Assembly (NCBI GenBank): GCA_035628645.1
Contig: DASPJL010000177.1
Span: 1 to 51,968 of the forward strand
DNA length: 51,968 nt
Source: DASPJL01 sp035628645
GTDB lineage: Bacteria > Bacteroidota > Bacteroidia > Cytophagales > Cyclobacteriaceae
Direction of reading: 5' to 3'
The stretch's first letter is position 1. Each line of letters starts with the position of its first letter. The notes below the pieces were generated by a model. That model ran no database searches. It was not told the DNA's origin and was given only the letters and a program-made list of their open reading frames with translations. This document shows positions 1-8,251 of this stretch, piece by piece. The translations under genes and the position numbers were made by a program.

Positions 1-29
1 ATTAAAATCAAATAATTCTATCCGCTTTT

Positions 30-860
30 CTAATTGCTTTCAGTTACTATTTCCTTTTTACCGATATAATCTGAAATCGCAGGAGACAATTGTTTAAGGA
101 ACTCCTGGTTTGTGCGTGAAAAGGCTTTAAATGCAGCGATCTCCATTACCCCTATAGTTTCCTCCTGGTTTTTAATAGGTATAAAGATTAATTTGGAAGG
201 TGAACTATTCCCTAACCCTGAAAAAACTTTAATATATCCGTCAGGCACAGAATCGATCTTTACAAGCTTTCCTTCCTTTGCAGCTTGTCCGGTAAGGCCT
301 TCGCCAAACTCATATTCAAGCACTGAACTTTCTGCGACACTGTAGGCATAGCTTGAAAAGAGCCTGATAACCCTTTTACCGTCCGTTTCATTTTTTAAAA
401 AGATTGCGCCCTGGCATGCTTCCACCTGATTACATATATAAGATAGTGCGCTGTCTAGCTCTGTCTTCAGGTCCTTTTTTCCAGTCAAAATTCCTTTAAC
501 CGCCTTTACTCTACCTTCTATTTCTTCTTTGTGATCCTGAATCTCAGCGTTGTCTTGCGATTCGGCATCCTCTTTTTCTCTATTGGTAGCGTATTTATCT
601 ACATATACAATATTTGCTTTATCTCTTTTCTGTGCAGAAAGGAATAAAAAAACAATCGCGCTTATTCCTAATATCAATTCAATACCTACTATTAAATATG
701 CGTTGTAAAATATTCCATTTATCTGGTCTGTTTTAGCATTCAATGCAGGCAAAACTGATACGATCTGGCTCGGAAGATTTAATAAATAAATTACAGTGAT
801 CAGAATCCCTAAGAGAAAAAGGACGACTGTAATTATTGATAAATTTTTATAAATATTCAT
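30..860 (-). CDS. Membrane-anchored GAF-domain sensor protein
   Basis: 276 residues. Two hydrophobic segments (about 7-29 and 53-75) frame a short extracytoplasmic loop. A charged, coiled-coil-like linker (about 80-130) follows, then a GAF domain (about 135-265) with the FGEGLTGQAA and IPIKNQEETIGVMEIAA stretches typical of GAF folds. There is no histidine kinase or cyclase domain, so it probably senses a ligand or redox state and passes the signal to a partner. It is the third gene of a minus-strand operon: cheB stops 16 bp before its start and cheR precedes cheB. In Bacteroidetes such CheR-CheB-GAF sets commonly accompany hybrid histidine kinases. The fold assignment is firm; the ligand and partner are unknown. 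Confidence 0.8.
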   Translation of the reverse strand: MNIYKNLSIITVVLFLLGILITVIYLLNLPSQIVSVLPALNAKTDQINGIFYNAYLIVGIELILGISAIVFLFLSAQKRDKANIVYVDKYATNREKEDAESQDNAEIQDHKEEIEGRVKAVKGILTGKKDLKTELDSALSYICNQVEACQGAIFLKNETDGKRVIRLFSSYAYSVAESSVLEYEFGEGLTGQAAKEGKLVKIDSVPDGYIKVFSGLGNSSPSKLIFIPIKNQEETIGVMEIAAFKAFSRTNQEFLKQLSPAISDYIGKKEIVTESN

Positions 861-876
861 ATCACCGTAAAATCAA

Positions 877-1458
877 TTACTTATTTAAATTCTGAAAAAA
901 CTTTATTAAACCATCTACTTTGAGCACAAGATCTATCTCTGTCAGATTCAAGGCCGCTGACGGCATTGTATCTATCATGCAGTCGGCAGGATCCTGTACA
1001 ATCGTAAAACCTCCCCGGTCCTTAATTTTTTTCATTCCCCACGCGCCATCTTTGTTTGCACCCGAAAGGAGTATTCCTATCAATTTATTTTTATAAACAT
1101 AGGAGGCCGTTTCCAAAGTAATGTCTATTGAAGGCCTCGAATTATTAACCATTTCTTCGGTAGATAAAGAAAAGCTATTTCCCAGCTCAACACACAAATG
1201 ATAATTTGCCGGTGCCAGGTAAATTTTTCCTTTCTTGATCATATCCTTATCGTTAGGCTCTTCAAGGGGCTTTACGCTTTTTATGTTTAGCGCTTCCACA
1301 AATCCATGTCTCACATGTTTCAATCGGTGTAAGCACATTATTATAGGCAAGTCAAGATCTTTAGGAAGTGCCGCAAGTAATTTGGTAATTACCTGGAAGC
1401 TCCCTGCAGACCCGCCAATAACTATGGCTTTATATTGACTTACTTTGCTTCTGTCCAT
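877..1458 (-). CDS. cheB: Stand-alone CheB-type protein-glutamate methylesterase domain
   Basis: 193 residues, the catalytic half of CheB only, without the N-terminal receiver domain of classical CheB. The catalytic triad can be read: Ser17 in IGGSAGS, His44 in CLHRLKH and Asp137 in SGANKDGAWG. In the family this domain hydrolyses glutamyl methyl esters or deamidates glutamines on chemoreceptors. Here the cheR methyltransferase lies 17 bp upstream, but no chemoreceptor, CheA or CheW gene is in the window. The pair may therefore act on a non-flagellar sensor, as proposed for cheR/cheB pairs near hybrid kinases in gliding bacteria. That role is inference. Confidence 0.85.
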   Translation of the reverse strand: MDRSKVSQYKAIVIGGSAGSFQVITKLLAALPKDLDLPIIMCLHRLKHVRHGFVEALNIKSVKPLEEPNDKDMIKKGKIYLAPANYHLCVELGNSFSLSTEEMVNNSRPSIDITLETASYVYKNKLIGILLSGANKDGAWGMKKIKDRGGFTIVQDPADCMIDTMPSAALNLTEIDLVLKVDGLIKFFQNLNK

Positions 1459-1475
1459 CCCTTAGCCTTTGGCGC

Positions 1476-2300
1476 TTAATCTTTTATTTTCTTATAAATC
1501 TTTTCTTCATTATTAACCACAATGAATTTATTTGCTATATCACACCAAATCAATGATTCCTTTGAACCAATGATCAAATAACCATATTTGAATAAACTCT
1601 CGTGTAGTTTAATAAGCACCTTGTTTTGTAGCTGCTGATTAAAATAAATCATCACGTTGCGACAAAGAATCAAATCAAACTTGTTGAATACTGCCCCTTT
1701 CACCAAGTCATGCTCACGAAAAGAAACATTGGCAATTAATGACTTATCTAATATGGATTTCCCATTTTCTTCTTTAAAATAATCATTGAGATTGCCTGTA
1801 CCCTGAAACCTAATATAGTTTTTCTCATTGAGTTCCATATTTTTTGTAGGCGTGACTCCTGAGGTAGCTTTAAGTAGTATTGATTTGTCTATGTCTGTGG
1901 CAATTATTTTAGATTTCTCCAAAATCCCCATCTCCTTTAAAAGAATAGCCATGGAATAAACCTCCTCCCCTGAAGAACAGCCTGCATGCCATATACTTAA
2001 AGTATCGTTATTAAGTAAAATATTAGGAATAATATGATCCCTTACTTCTCTCCAGAAGGATGGGTCCCTGAACATCTCCGTTACATTGACAGTAACTTCG
2101 GATATAAACTCATGAAAAAATCGGGGCTCTTCTCTGAGCCTCTTAACCAGCGAATCTACATTAGGAAACTTATATAATTCTAAAATCCTTTGTATTCTCC
2201 TTTTAAAGGAAGACATGGCATAATTGGAAAAGTCATAATTGAAATTTTCCTGTATAAACTCAGTCAGTTTCCTTAATTCCGCTATTTCAATGTCTTGCAT
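1476..2300 (-). CDS. cheR: CheR-type SAM-dependent protein methyltransferase
   Basis: 274 residues, the full length of a CheR. An N-terminal all-helical domain (about 1-75, with the KRRIQRILELYK basic helix) is followed by a Rossmann methyltransferase domain. The SAM-binding motif reads WHAGCSSGEEVYS (about 104-116), followed by the acidic ATDID and the FDLILCRNVMIYF motif typical of CheR. The family transfers methyl groups from S-adenosylmethionine to receptor glutamates in the cytoplasm. It heads the cheR-cheB-GAF operon with 16-17 bp gaps. It carries no TPR or PAS fusion. Family assignment is firm; the substrate protein is not visible here. Confidence 0.9.
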   Translation of the reverse strand: MQDIEIAELRKLTEFIQENFNYDFSNYAMSSFKRRIQRILELYKFPNVDSLVKRLREEPRFFHEFISEVTVNVTEMFRDPSFWREVRDHIIPNILLNNDTLSIWHAGCSSGEEVYSMAILLKEMGILEKSKIIATDIDKSILLKATSGVTPTKNMELNEKNYIRFQGTGNLNDYFKEENGKSILDKSLIANVSFREHDLVKGAVFNKFDLILCRNVMIYFNQQLQNKVLIKLHESLFKYGYLIIGSKESLIWCDIANKFIVVNNEEKIYKKIKD

Positions 2301-2642
2301 ATTGATAATATAATGTCAAGTTGTTCCTAATCTATTATACCTGCCAATGAGTATAATTTCACTCGTGAATAATTTGTTTTTTAAGGGCCTCATAAACTAT
2401 CATTAGTATTCTCATCCTTTTAATAAGGTTATTCCTCATGACGGTTTCATTTGTTATTTTTTTAAAAATAAATATGAATATTTAAAGGGCGAAAGTTATA
2501 TTCATTGATTATGTAAAACAAATATCAAAAACAGTTTTATCTTACATGAAAAAATTATATTTTATTTAACTTTCCTTATATTTTAATAAATTTAAAAAAA
2601 ACCTCGCTAAAAGCGAGGTCTTTTTTTTAAATTAACAACCTA
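2301..2642. other. Intergenic spacer upstream of cheR
   Basis: AT-rich non-coding stretch. It presumably holds the minus-strand promoter of the cheR operon near its left end. Its right end holds the terminator described separately. I see no open reading frame or repeat in it. Confidence 0.6.
2598..2628 (-). terminator. Bidirectional rho-independent terminator
   Basis: The hairpin ACCTCGC-taaa-AGCGAGGT spans 2601-2619, with an A-run on its left and a T-run (2621-2628) on its right. It can therefore end transcription from either strand. It lies just after the stop codon of the 102-residue minus-strand gene at 2643, which is the main reason to accept that gene as real. Confidence 0.85.
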
Positions 2643-2951
2643 TTAACTAGCATATTCTATAATTTCTTTTTCGGGTATATACTTTAAAGAATCTTTGCTT
2701 TTTGAGGTATGCCCGGTTTTTTGTAAAGTCTTGATCCGCAGTGATTTTAGAAAAAAGTATAGTAGTGCGCTCAAACTATGATCATTCACATTGTAAGCTG
2801 AAGGCATCACACCATTTGTTGTTTTCTGAATTTGAAAGAAAAATTTAAAAGCCTTCGCATTTTTTGAGAAGGACAACAACAGGAAATAACTGGTGGATAA
2901 AAAGTCATTCCATCTTTTTTTTATTCCATTTATTTCAAAACTGTTCTTCAT
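2643..2951 (-). CDS. Small hypothetical protein with its own terminator
   Basis: 102 residues, not recognised. The first half is rich in Phe, Lys and Ser (STSYFLLLSFSKNAKAFKFFF); the second half is basic and ends EKEIIEYAS. There is no convincing signal peptide, membrane helix or catalytic motif. A strong hairpin terminator stands 15-45 bp after the stop codon, and the gene is isolated in about 1.7 kb of otherwise non-coding DNA. That supports a small, independently transcribed gene rather than chance. It could still be a decayed remnant. Confidence 0.45.
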   Translation of the reverse strand: MKNSFEINGIKKRWNDFLSTSYFLLLSFSKNAKAFKFFFQIQKTTNGVMPSAYNVNDHSLSALLYFFLKSLRIKTLQKTGHTSKSKDSLKYIPEKEIIEYAS

Positions 2952-3629
2952 GTTTGTCTATCTCAATATTTTTCCAAACGCAGTATGAAAGTAGTTGAAA
3001 ATTGAAAGAGGAAAAAATGTTACAAAGCCTTGAAAAGAAAGGGAAGTGTAAGGAGGCAGCCTCCTGGTTTTAATTTGACGTCAAAGGTTAACATAAGAAA
3101 TAAACCTTACAAATGAGGGATAATAACCGTTTTGAAGACCCTTGTTACCATTTGAAAATTAATTACTTATAAAATCGTAAAATAAGACAAAAAAGGGCAG
3201 TTTTTTTAAAAGAATGACAGTGATGAAATCAAAATAATATCTGATTACATTAACATAATCAGCATTTTCTTGCAGTTATTATTTTAATGTATAAACTGAA
3301 TGATTCCGCCCGTCAATAAATTGAATGGAAAAGATGGGAATAAAAACAAGAACAGACAACGAATTGAAATTAAAGCCGGAGGCTATTAATTGTTGCTCAA
3401 TAACATTACTTTTTGAACATTTACGGAAACAGGATTCTGATCGAAGTAAATTTCAAAAGACTTAAAAACTTTCAAATAGAATAATTTCGGGTGATTTTTT
3501 ACCAACAGAAATTTTTGCTTGAAAGTAAGTTCATTTTCCATAAAAGCTCTGGTTAAAGGGGTTATGAAATTAGCGAAAAAAGCTTTTGTCGTCCACTAAA
3601 AATAGAAAATAACTATGCAGGCTCTATTT

Positions 3630-3725
3630 TAAGTTTCCTTTCGCAACCAGCAGATCGCCCTGCCGAATTTATTTCGGCACCTGTCAGCGAGACTTGAAAG
3701 ATCCTGAAACAAGTTCAGGAGGACG
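3630..3725. repeat. Dispersed intergenic repeat, copy A
   Basis: The copy begins TTTCGCAACCAGCAGATCG. It holds a perfect-arm hairpin TGCCGAA-tttat-TTCGGCA (3661-3679) and an imperfect inverted repeat TCCTGAA...TTCAGGA (about 3702-3720). It recurs about 160 bp downstream with roughly 85 percent identity by eye, which marks a mobile or hairpin-forming intergenic repeat. Confidence 0.75.
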
Positions 3726-3793
3726 CAGACTCGAAGGCTTTTACTTTTTAAAATGTGCTTTCTCTTTTTATCTTCTTAAAGGGTTTCTATTCT

Positions 3794-3885
3794 AAGGTTC
3801 CTTTCGCAACCAGCAGATCGTCCTGCCTAATTTATTTCGGACCTGTCAGCGGTTTGGAAGATTCTAGAACAAGTTCAGGAGGACG
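3794..3885. repeat. Dispersed intergenic repeat, copy B
   Basis: Second copy of the element at 3630-3725, starting TTTCGCAACCAGCAGATCG. The TGCCGAA hairpin is damaged here (CCTAATTTATTTCGG), and one arm of the second inverted repeat has changed. It looks like an older or decaying copy. Confidence 0.75.
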
Positions 3886-4043
3886 TGCTTGCACAGATTA
3901 TAAGTCGCCAACTATTTAAAAAAATTTAGACAGAAAGGAAAAAATCCATAATAATTAGATATTATTACTATAATTTTACATTCAGTAGACATTACCCCGA
4001 CATTCCTTTATTATCATAGAATTTTATAAACAGAGTCAATAAA

Positions 4044-4469
4044 ATGAGGAAATTAAATAGCATCTGTTTAATTGATGATGATCACACAACTAATTTTGTT
4101 CATAAAACAATAATTGAAGATCTCGAAATTGCAGAGAACATTGAAATATTTGAAGATGGTGAAGACGCATTTCAATTCATAAAGAGTTCTTGTTTTATTG
4201 GCGAATGTCCGGAGTTAATCCTTCTGGATATTAATATGCCTTGTGCCAACGGATTTGATTTCCTTGAGGCTTTTAACCTGTTAGAGTTTGCTGATAAGAG
4301 TAATGTGGTTATTGTTATACTCTCCACTTCAGCCCTGAAAGTGGATGTAGAAAAGGCACATACTTTTAACATTAATGATTATCTGGTAAAACCTCTGACA
4401 AAGGAGGTTTTGAAAGACTTAATTAAAAAGCACTTCAACTATACCATTGCCCCAAATACAAAAGAATAG
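4044..4469 (+). CDS. Single-domain CheY-like response regulator
   Basis: 141 residues forming one receiver domain and nothing else. The acidic pocket is Asp11-Asp13 (LIDDDHTTN), the phospho-acceptor is Asp62 (LLDINMP), the switch residue lies in ILSTSA and the conserved lysine in YLVKPL. No DNA-binding or enzymatic output domain follows, so it works by protein contact, either as a phospho-relay or by feeding a kinase. The cheR-cheB-GAF operon is 1.7 kb away on the other strand. A functional link is possible but not shown. Confidence 0.9.
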   Translation: MRKLNSICLIDDDHTTNFVHKTIIEDLEIAENIEIFEDGEDAFQFIKSSCFIGECPELILLDINMPCANGFDFLEAFNLLEFADKSNVVIVILSTSALKVDVEKAHTFNINDYLVKPLTKEVLKDLIKKHFNYTIAPNTKE

Positions 4470-4542
4470 CTCCTGCTCCTTAGCTGGATTATTTTAAACT
4501 CCCTTCAAAAGAAGTCGTTATTTCATTTATACCTTTTATAAA

Positions 4543-4857
4543 ATGGAAAAAACGATTTGCTTCTCAATGGTTCTTATTTTCTCCACCTTTTTATCCTGTT
4601 CTGAGAAAAAGGAAAACAATACAACTGCTGAGTCTCAGACAGAGAGTAACAAATTATTAGACTCCCTTGCCTCCGACAGTATAGTGCCGAGGACTTCTGA
4701 TGACGTGGTCGTGGACAGCCTTAAATCAGGAAAAGGCACAAACAGCATGGACCCCGCCGACCCGACAACAGGTACCGGCACTAGTGAAAACGGGCTGAGT
4801 ACGGATGTAGGCGGAAAAGTATCTGACGAAGCAAAAGAAAAAGCCAAACAGAAATAG
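4543..4857 (+). CDS. Small secreted lipoprotein
   Basis: 104 residues. An N-terminal hydrophobic segment ends in the lipobox FLSC (Cys19), so the mature protein would be lipid-anchored after cleavage before the cysteine. The rest is low in complexity and rich in Ser, Thr, Asp, Gly and Lys with no recognisable fold, ending in the charged tail DEAKEKAKQK. Such small disordered lipoproteins are common and poorly characterised in Bacteroidetes. It sits between the response regulator and a SemiSWEET gene on the same strand with moderate gaps, so co-transcription is not certain. Confidence 0.65.
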   Translation: MEKTICFSMVLIFSTFLSCSEKKENNTTAESQTESNKLLDSLASDSIVPRTSDDVVVDSLKSGKGTNSMDPADPTTGTGTSENGLSTDVGGKVSDEAKEKAKQK

Positions 4858-4932
4858 AATAAAACTTATCGAACGCCCCAAAAACTATTTTCTTTCGGAG
4901 GAGTAATTACAAAGGAACAACTCGAAACGACG

Positions 4933-5187
4933 ATGAACGGAGTTCAAATATTTGGATTTCTAGCCGGACTAGTTACTGCCAGCGGAATGATGCCTCAACT
5001 TATCAAGACTATTAAAACTAAAAAAGCGGGTGAATTATCTATTCAGATGTTTTTGGTTTATGTGGTTGGGTTTGGGATGTGGATAACCTATGGCGCAATA
5101 AGGGAAGATTTTCCTATCATAGTCACCAATTCATTTTCTCTCGTTTTAACCTTTCTTATGATTTATTTTAAGATAAAGTATAAATAA
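4933..5187 (+). CDS. SemiSWEET-like PQ-loop transporter
   Basis: 84 residues with three predicted membrane helices (about 4-22, 40-57 and 62-80). The first helix ends in the proline-glutamine motif MMPQLIKTIKTKKAGELS that defines PQ-loop/SemiSWEET proteins. In this family two copies dimerise into a six-helix channel that passes small sugars across the inner membrane. The length matches bacterial SemiSWEETs. The substrate cannot be read from the sequence. Confidence 0.85.
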   Translation: MNGVQIFGFLAGLVTASGMMPQLIKTIKTKKAGELSIQMFLVYVVGFGMWITYGAIREDFPIIVTNSFSLVLTFLMIYFKIKYK

Positions 5188-5254
5188 GAATATGTGAAAC
5201 TTTTTCCACACTTTTTAGGTAAAGTTAAATGTACTCTTATTTAATTACAATTTT

Positions 5255-5722
5255 ATGTCAAATCCGGAACTAGAAACTCGATTGAGAGAATTGGATGAAC
5301 AAAACGGTTACCCTTGTGTCACTTTAATAGTTCCTCTGGAAAAATACGAAGAAGCAGAGGACCCTGATTCTGTTTTAAAAGAGTTGATAAAAGAAGTAAA
5401 AAAGCAATTTGCTGATTTACCGGATTGCCCGGCTTTTCAAACAATTTATAAAAAGCTAAACAAATTACCTGTTAAACTTCCTCCTCAAAATTTCTATAAA
5501 ACTTTCGTAGCATTCCTTTCAGAGGATAGAGAAGAAATTATACCATTGGATTTTGCCATTGAGAAAAAAGCATATGTCGGAACCAGCTTCGATTTAAAAG
5601 ACATCTTTAGGTTAAACAGAAGTTATCAGGATGACAACATAGAAAGCACTCCCGATAAATTAAAAAGAATGATAATTGAAAGGTATTTTGAATTCAAACC
5701 ATATAATAAAAGGACTTATTAG
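5255..5722 (+). CDS. Short protein resembling the N-terminal part of baeRF-type (eRF1-like) proteins
   Basis: 155 residues. The pattern YPCVTLIVPLEKY near the start, and the later FYKTFVAFLSEDREEIIPLDF followed by KAYVGTSFDLKDIFRLNRS, recalls the N-terminal domain of bacterial eRF1-like (baeRF) proteins, which are usually about 370 residues. Here the central and C-terminal parts are absent, and the sequence ends in a lysine- and arginine-rich helix. It is either a minimal family member or a truncated gene. I recognise the resemblance by eye only, and no activity can be assigned. Confidence 0.5.
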   Translation: MSNPELETRLRELDEQNGYPCVTLIVPLEKYEEAEDPDSVLKELIKEVKKQFADLPDCPAFQTIYKKLNKLPVKLPPQNFYKTFVAFLSEDREEIIPLDFAIEKKAYVGTSFDLKDIFRLNRSYQDDNIESTPDKLKRMIIERYFEFKPYNKRTY

Positions 5723-5763
5723 TTTTTGTCTTAAAGATAAACTTTGATTGCTTTTATATTGCC

Positions 5764-5968
5764 GCATTATCGTCTGGCAAAACTGTTAAGGTTTCATCTC
5801 CCCAATAGAAAATACTATAATATTAGTATCGACAAATAACTTATTCCCATTCATCTCTTCGGTTCAACAATTTTCGATGCATCGTTTCTGGATCGAAGCC
5901 TTCTTTGATCATATTTAGAAGCTTCAAAACCAAAGTGTAATCATATAAACCATCAATATGTATAAACT
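5764..5968 (-). pseudogene. Relic of a PIN-type toxin-antitoxin pair
   Basis: On the minus strand, codons from 5854 downwards read NKLFVDTNIIVF, the hallmark start of a PIN-domain RNase toxin with its first catalytic aspartate. After this the frame breaks: the expected continuation appears one frame over as WGDETLTVL, and then everything stops near 5764. Just upstream, a separate frame reads IKEGFDPETMHRKLLNRRD and ends in a stop (5841-5843) that overlaps the toxin start, the tight overlap usual for antitoxin-toxin pairs. The antitoxin N-terminus and most of the toxin are missing. I infer an inactivated toxin-antitoxin module squeezed against hemB. Confidence 0.6.
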
Positions 5969-5983
5969 TTACCCATCAGCAAG

Positions 5984-5991
5984 TAACTTTG
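5984..5991 (+). promoter_or_regulatory. Probable -7 promoter element of hemB
   Basis: TAACTTTG matches the Bacteroidetes -7 consensus TAnnTTTG and lies 19 bp before the ATG at 6010. A transcript starting a few bases later would exclude the upstream in-frame TTG at 5989, which supports the ATG start. Confidence 0.5.
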
Positions 5992-6009
5992 CATTTCATA
6001 CTTTTGACT

Positions 6010-6981
6010 ATGATTATTAGACCAAGAAGAAATAGGAAAAATGCGGTAATCAGGGCGCTGACAGAGGAAACAACACTGTCCCCAAGTGACTTTATTTTCC
6101 CTCTATTTATAATCGAAGGAAGTGGTAAAAAAACGGAAGTGAGCTCAATGCCAGGGATATACAGGTTTACTACAGATCTTGTTTTAAAAGAGGTAGAAGA
6201 ATGTATGCAATTAGGAGTAAGAACCTTTGCTCCCTTTCCAAACATAAGTGAGGACCTGAAGGACAAATACGCCACGGAAAGCTATAAGGAGAATAATCTT
6301 TATCTGAAAGCCATCAAAGCTATAAAGCAGGAATTCCCCGAAGCTGTACTCATGACCGATGTAGCTATGGATCCATATAGCTCTGACGGGCATGATGGCA
6401 TTGTGGAAAATGGAGAAATATTAAACGATGAAACATTAGTAGTTCTGGGTAAAATGGCCCTTGCCCAAGCCCGGGCAGGAAGTGATATCGTGGGCCCTTC
6501 CGACATGATGGACGGAAGAGTGGGACACATCAGAAAAGTGCTGGATGACAATAATTTCAAGAATGTATCCATCATGGCGTATTCGGCAAAGTATGCCAGT
6601 GCTTTTTATGGCCCCTTCAGAGATGCGCTGGACTCTGCTCCTAAATTTGGCGACAAAAAGACTTACCAAATGAACCCGGCAAATGTCAGGGAGGCAATTA
6701 TCGAAGCACAGTTGGATGTAGAAGAGGGTGCAGACTTTTTAATGGTAAAACCTGCCCTCTCCTATCTGGACGTTATTAAGACATTAAATGACAACTTTCA
6801 CCTTCCCGTTGCTGCTTATAACGTAAGCGGTGAATATGCAATGATTAAAGCGGCAGGCCAGAAGGGCTGGATTGACCCGACAAAGGCAATGGTTGAAAGT
6901 TTAATAAGCATAAAAAGAGCCGGGGCAAAAATCATATTGTCATACTTTGCCAAGGAATTTGCCTTGCTTCAAAAAAGCTAG
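6010..6981 (+). CDS. hemB: Delta-aminolevulinic acid dehydratase (porphobilinogen synthase)
   Basis: 323 residues from ATG 6010, the usual HemB length. It condenses two 5-aminolevulinate molecules to porphobilinogen in the cytoplasm, the second common step of tetrapyrrole synthesis. The start MIIRPRRNRKN is typical. The two active-site lysines are at Lys194 (AYSAKYASAFYG) and Lys247, the Schiff-base residue (FLMVKPALSYLD). The metal-site region around MTDVAMDPYSSDGHDG lacks the three-cysteine zinc motif, as in magnesium/metal-type enzymes. The start at 6010 is preferred over an in-frame TTG at 5989 because a promoter box overlaps the latter. It appears monocistronic. Confidence 0.95.
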   Translation: MIIRPRRNRKNAVIRALTEETTLSPSDFIFPLFIIEGSGKKTEVSSMPGIYRFTTDLVLKEVEECMQLGVRTFAPFPNISEDLKDKYATESYKENNLYLKAIKAIKQEFPEAVLMTDVAMDPYSSDGHDGIVENGEILNDETLVVLGKMALAQARAGSDIVGPSDMMDGRVGHIRKVLDDNNFKNVSIMAYSAKYASAFYGPFRDALDSAPKFGDKKTYQMNPANVREAIIEAQLDVEEGADFLMVKPALSYLDVIKTLNDNFHLPVAAYNVSGEYAMIKAAGQKGWIDPTKAMVESLISIKRAGAKIILSYFAKEFALLQKS

Positions 6982-7005
6982 ACATGGTTCTGTATAGGTT
7001 TAAGG

Positions 7006-7079
7006 GTTTCACGCAGAGGAAACGCAAAGCTGATTACGCAAAGAAAGCGCAAAGTCTGGATTTATGCGCTCTTTGCTTG
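7006..7079. repeat. ACGCAAAG-type dispersed repeat
   Basis: Purine-rich cluster containing TTTCACGCAGAGGAAACGCA and several GCGCAAAG/ACGCAAAG octamers, ending in GCGCTCTTTGC, which can pair back on them. Related copies lie at 35502-35622 and 43810-43855. It sits in the convergent gap between hemB and the epimerase gene and may serve as a terminator. Confidence 0.65.
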
Positions 7080-7085
7080 GGTCTT

Positions 7086-8006
7086 TTAAAAATACATATC
7101 TCTATACCACTGGACGGTTTTTCTCAGTCCTTCCTCCAAAGATACTTTTGCTTTCCAGTTCAGCTTTTCAAATGCGTATTTCGTATCTGCGACGCGGGTG
7201 TGCTCTTCATGTCTGTCTGGCAATGCGCCAAATAGCGGGCTTATTTCGGGCTCAATTATTTCCACTATTTTTTCTACAATTTGCCGGACGGAAGTAAGTA
7301 CGCCCGATCCCAGGTCTATGGTTTTGCCACCCGGACTGCCCTCAACAGCCGAAGCTAAAATTCCGTCCACCGTATCATCAATGTATACCCAATCCGTTAG
7401 CCAGAGTCCCTGACTTAGCCGCGGACTTTCATTTTTCAATAAAGAAAGGATTACATGAGGAATAAGTTTCCCGATGGGTTGTCCGGGACCATAACCCATA
7501 AAGGGCCGCACTATTATTACTGGCGCCTTGTATATTTCCTGAAATAAATGTCCGTAAGCCGAGGTAGCCCATTTTGCTGCTGCATAAGGCGAATTAGGAT
7601 AAGGGTTTTCATCCAATGGTTCCGTGCTGGAACCGGTTAAAATTATTCTTTCACACCCTATTTCTGTGGCCAAAGTCAAAATATTGACAGTACTTGTCAA
7701 AAGGCTGTGATATGTAGGAAGTACTAAATCCAGACTATTGGCTGCAGTAACAGCTCCGGCTAAATGAAAAATAAAATCGGGTTTGATTTCCCTTATCAAT
7801 CTTTTAGCGGTTTCATAATCTTCAAAATTCCCACGCCACCATTTGAGATTTTCCCTGGCGCTAATCTGATCACTTCTGGAGGTACCATGAACATAAGCGC
7901 CCATATCACAAAGTCTCGTTGTTAAATTGTATCCTATAAAGCCACTTGCACCTGTTATTAAAACACTTTTACCCGCTAACTGATCAAATGACTGCTTTAT
8001 GTCCAT
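7086..8006 (-). CDS. NAD-dependent epimerase/dehydratase (extended SDR)
   Basis: 306 residues. The N-terminal Rossmann motif reads TGASGFIG (residues 18-25). The catalytic YxxxK is present as YAAAK in NSPYAAAKWATS, preceded by the conserved serine region LTGSSTEP. The family interconverts or dehydrates nucleotide sugars such as GDP-mannose or dTDP-glucose, using a bound NAD in the cytoplasm. The C-terminal part (YIDDTVDGI, DLGSGVLTSVRQIVEKI) is the substrate-binding lobe with the usual tail EEGLRKTVQWYRD. No sugar-nucleotide or glycosyltransferase genes adjoin, so the substrate stays open. It converges with hemB and diverges from the kinase-like gene. Confidence 0.85.
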   Translation of the reverse strand: MDIKQSFDQLAGKSVLITGASGFIGYNLTTRLCDMGAYVHGTSRSDQISARENLKWWRGNFEDYETAKRLIREIKPDFIFHLAGAVTAANSLDLVLPTYHSLLTSTVNILTLATEIGCERIILTGSSTEPLDENPYPNSPYAAAKWATSAYGHLFQEIYKAPVIIVRPFMGYGPGQPIGKLIPHVILSLLKNESPRLSQGLWLTDWVYIDDTVDGILASAVEGSPGGKTIDLGSGVLTSVRQIVEKIVEIIEPEISPLFGALPDRHEEHTRVADTKYAFEKLNWKAKVSLEEGLRKTVQWYRDMYF

Positions 8007-8251
8007 ACTATTTATTGATATTTTCCCTGTGATAACTAAAAGATAATTTAATCAATAATTCCATAAGTTACTTTTATTATGGGTAATAAACTCAGTGATT
8101 AAAATTGTTACTTGAACGATAATCACTAAAAAGGGGTTTCCTTATATATTTCTTCGAAATTAGTTTACCGGCTCCTTTCCTCTTCTATTAATTGTAGGTT
8201 TTGGATTCTCCGGGCTTTTTTAACTATTTTTAATTTTACAAAAAACGCGAA

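Larger units (their letters stand above)
2952..4043. other. 1.1-kb non-coding region with a duplicated element
   Basis: No supportable gene on either strand. Apart from the two related copies annotated at 3630-3725 and 3794-3885, it is unremarkable AT-rich DNA. The promoter of the response regulator gene at 4044 should lie in the last 100 bp. Confidence 0.6.
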
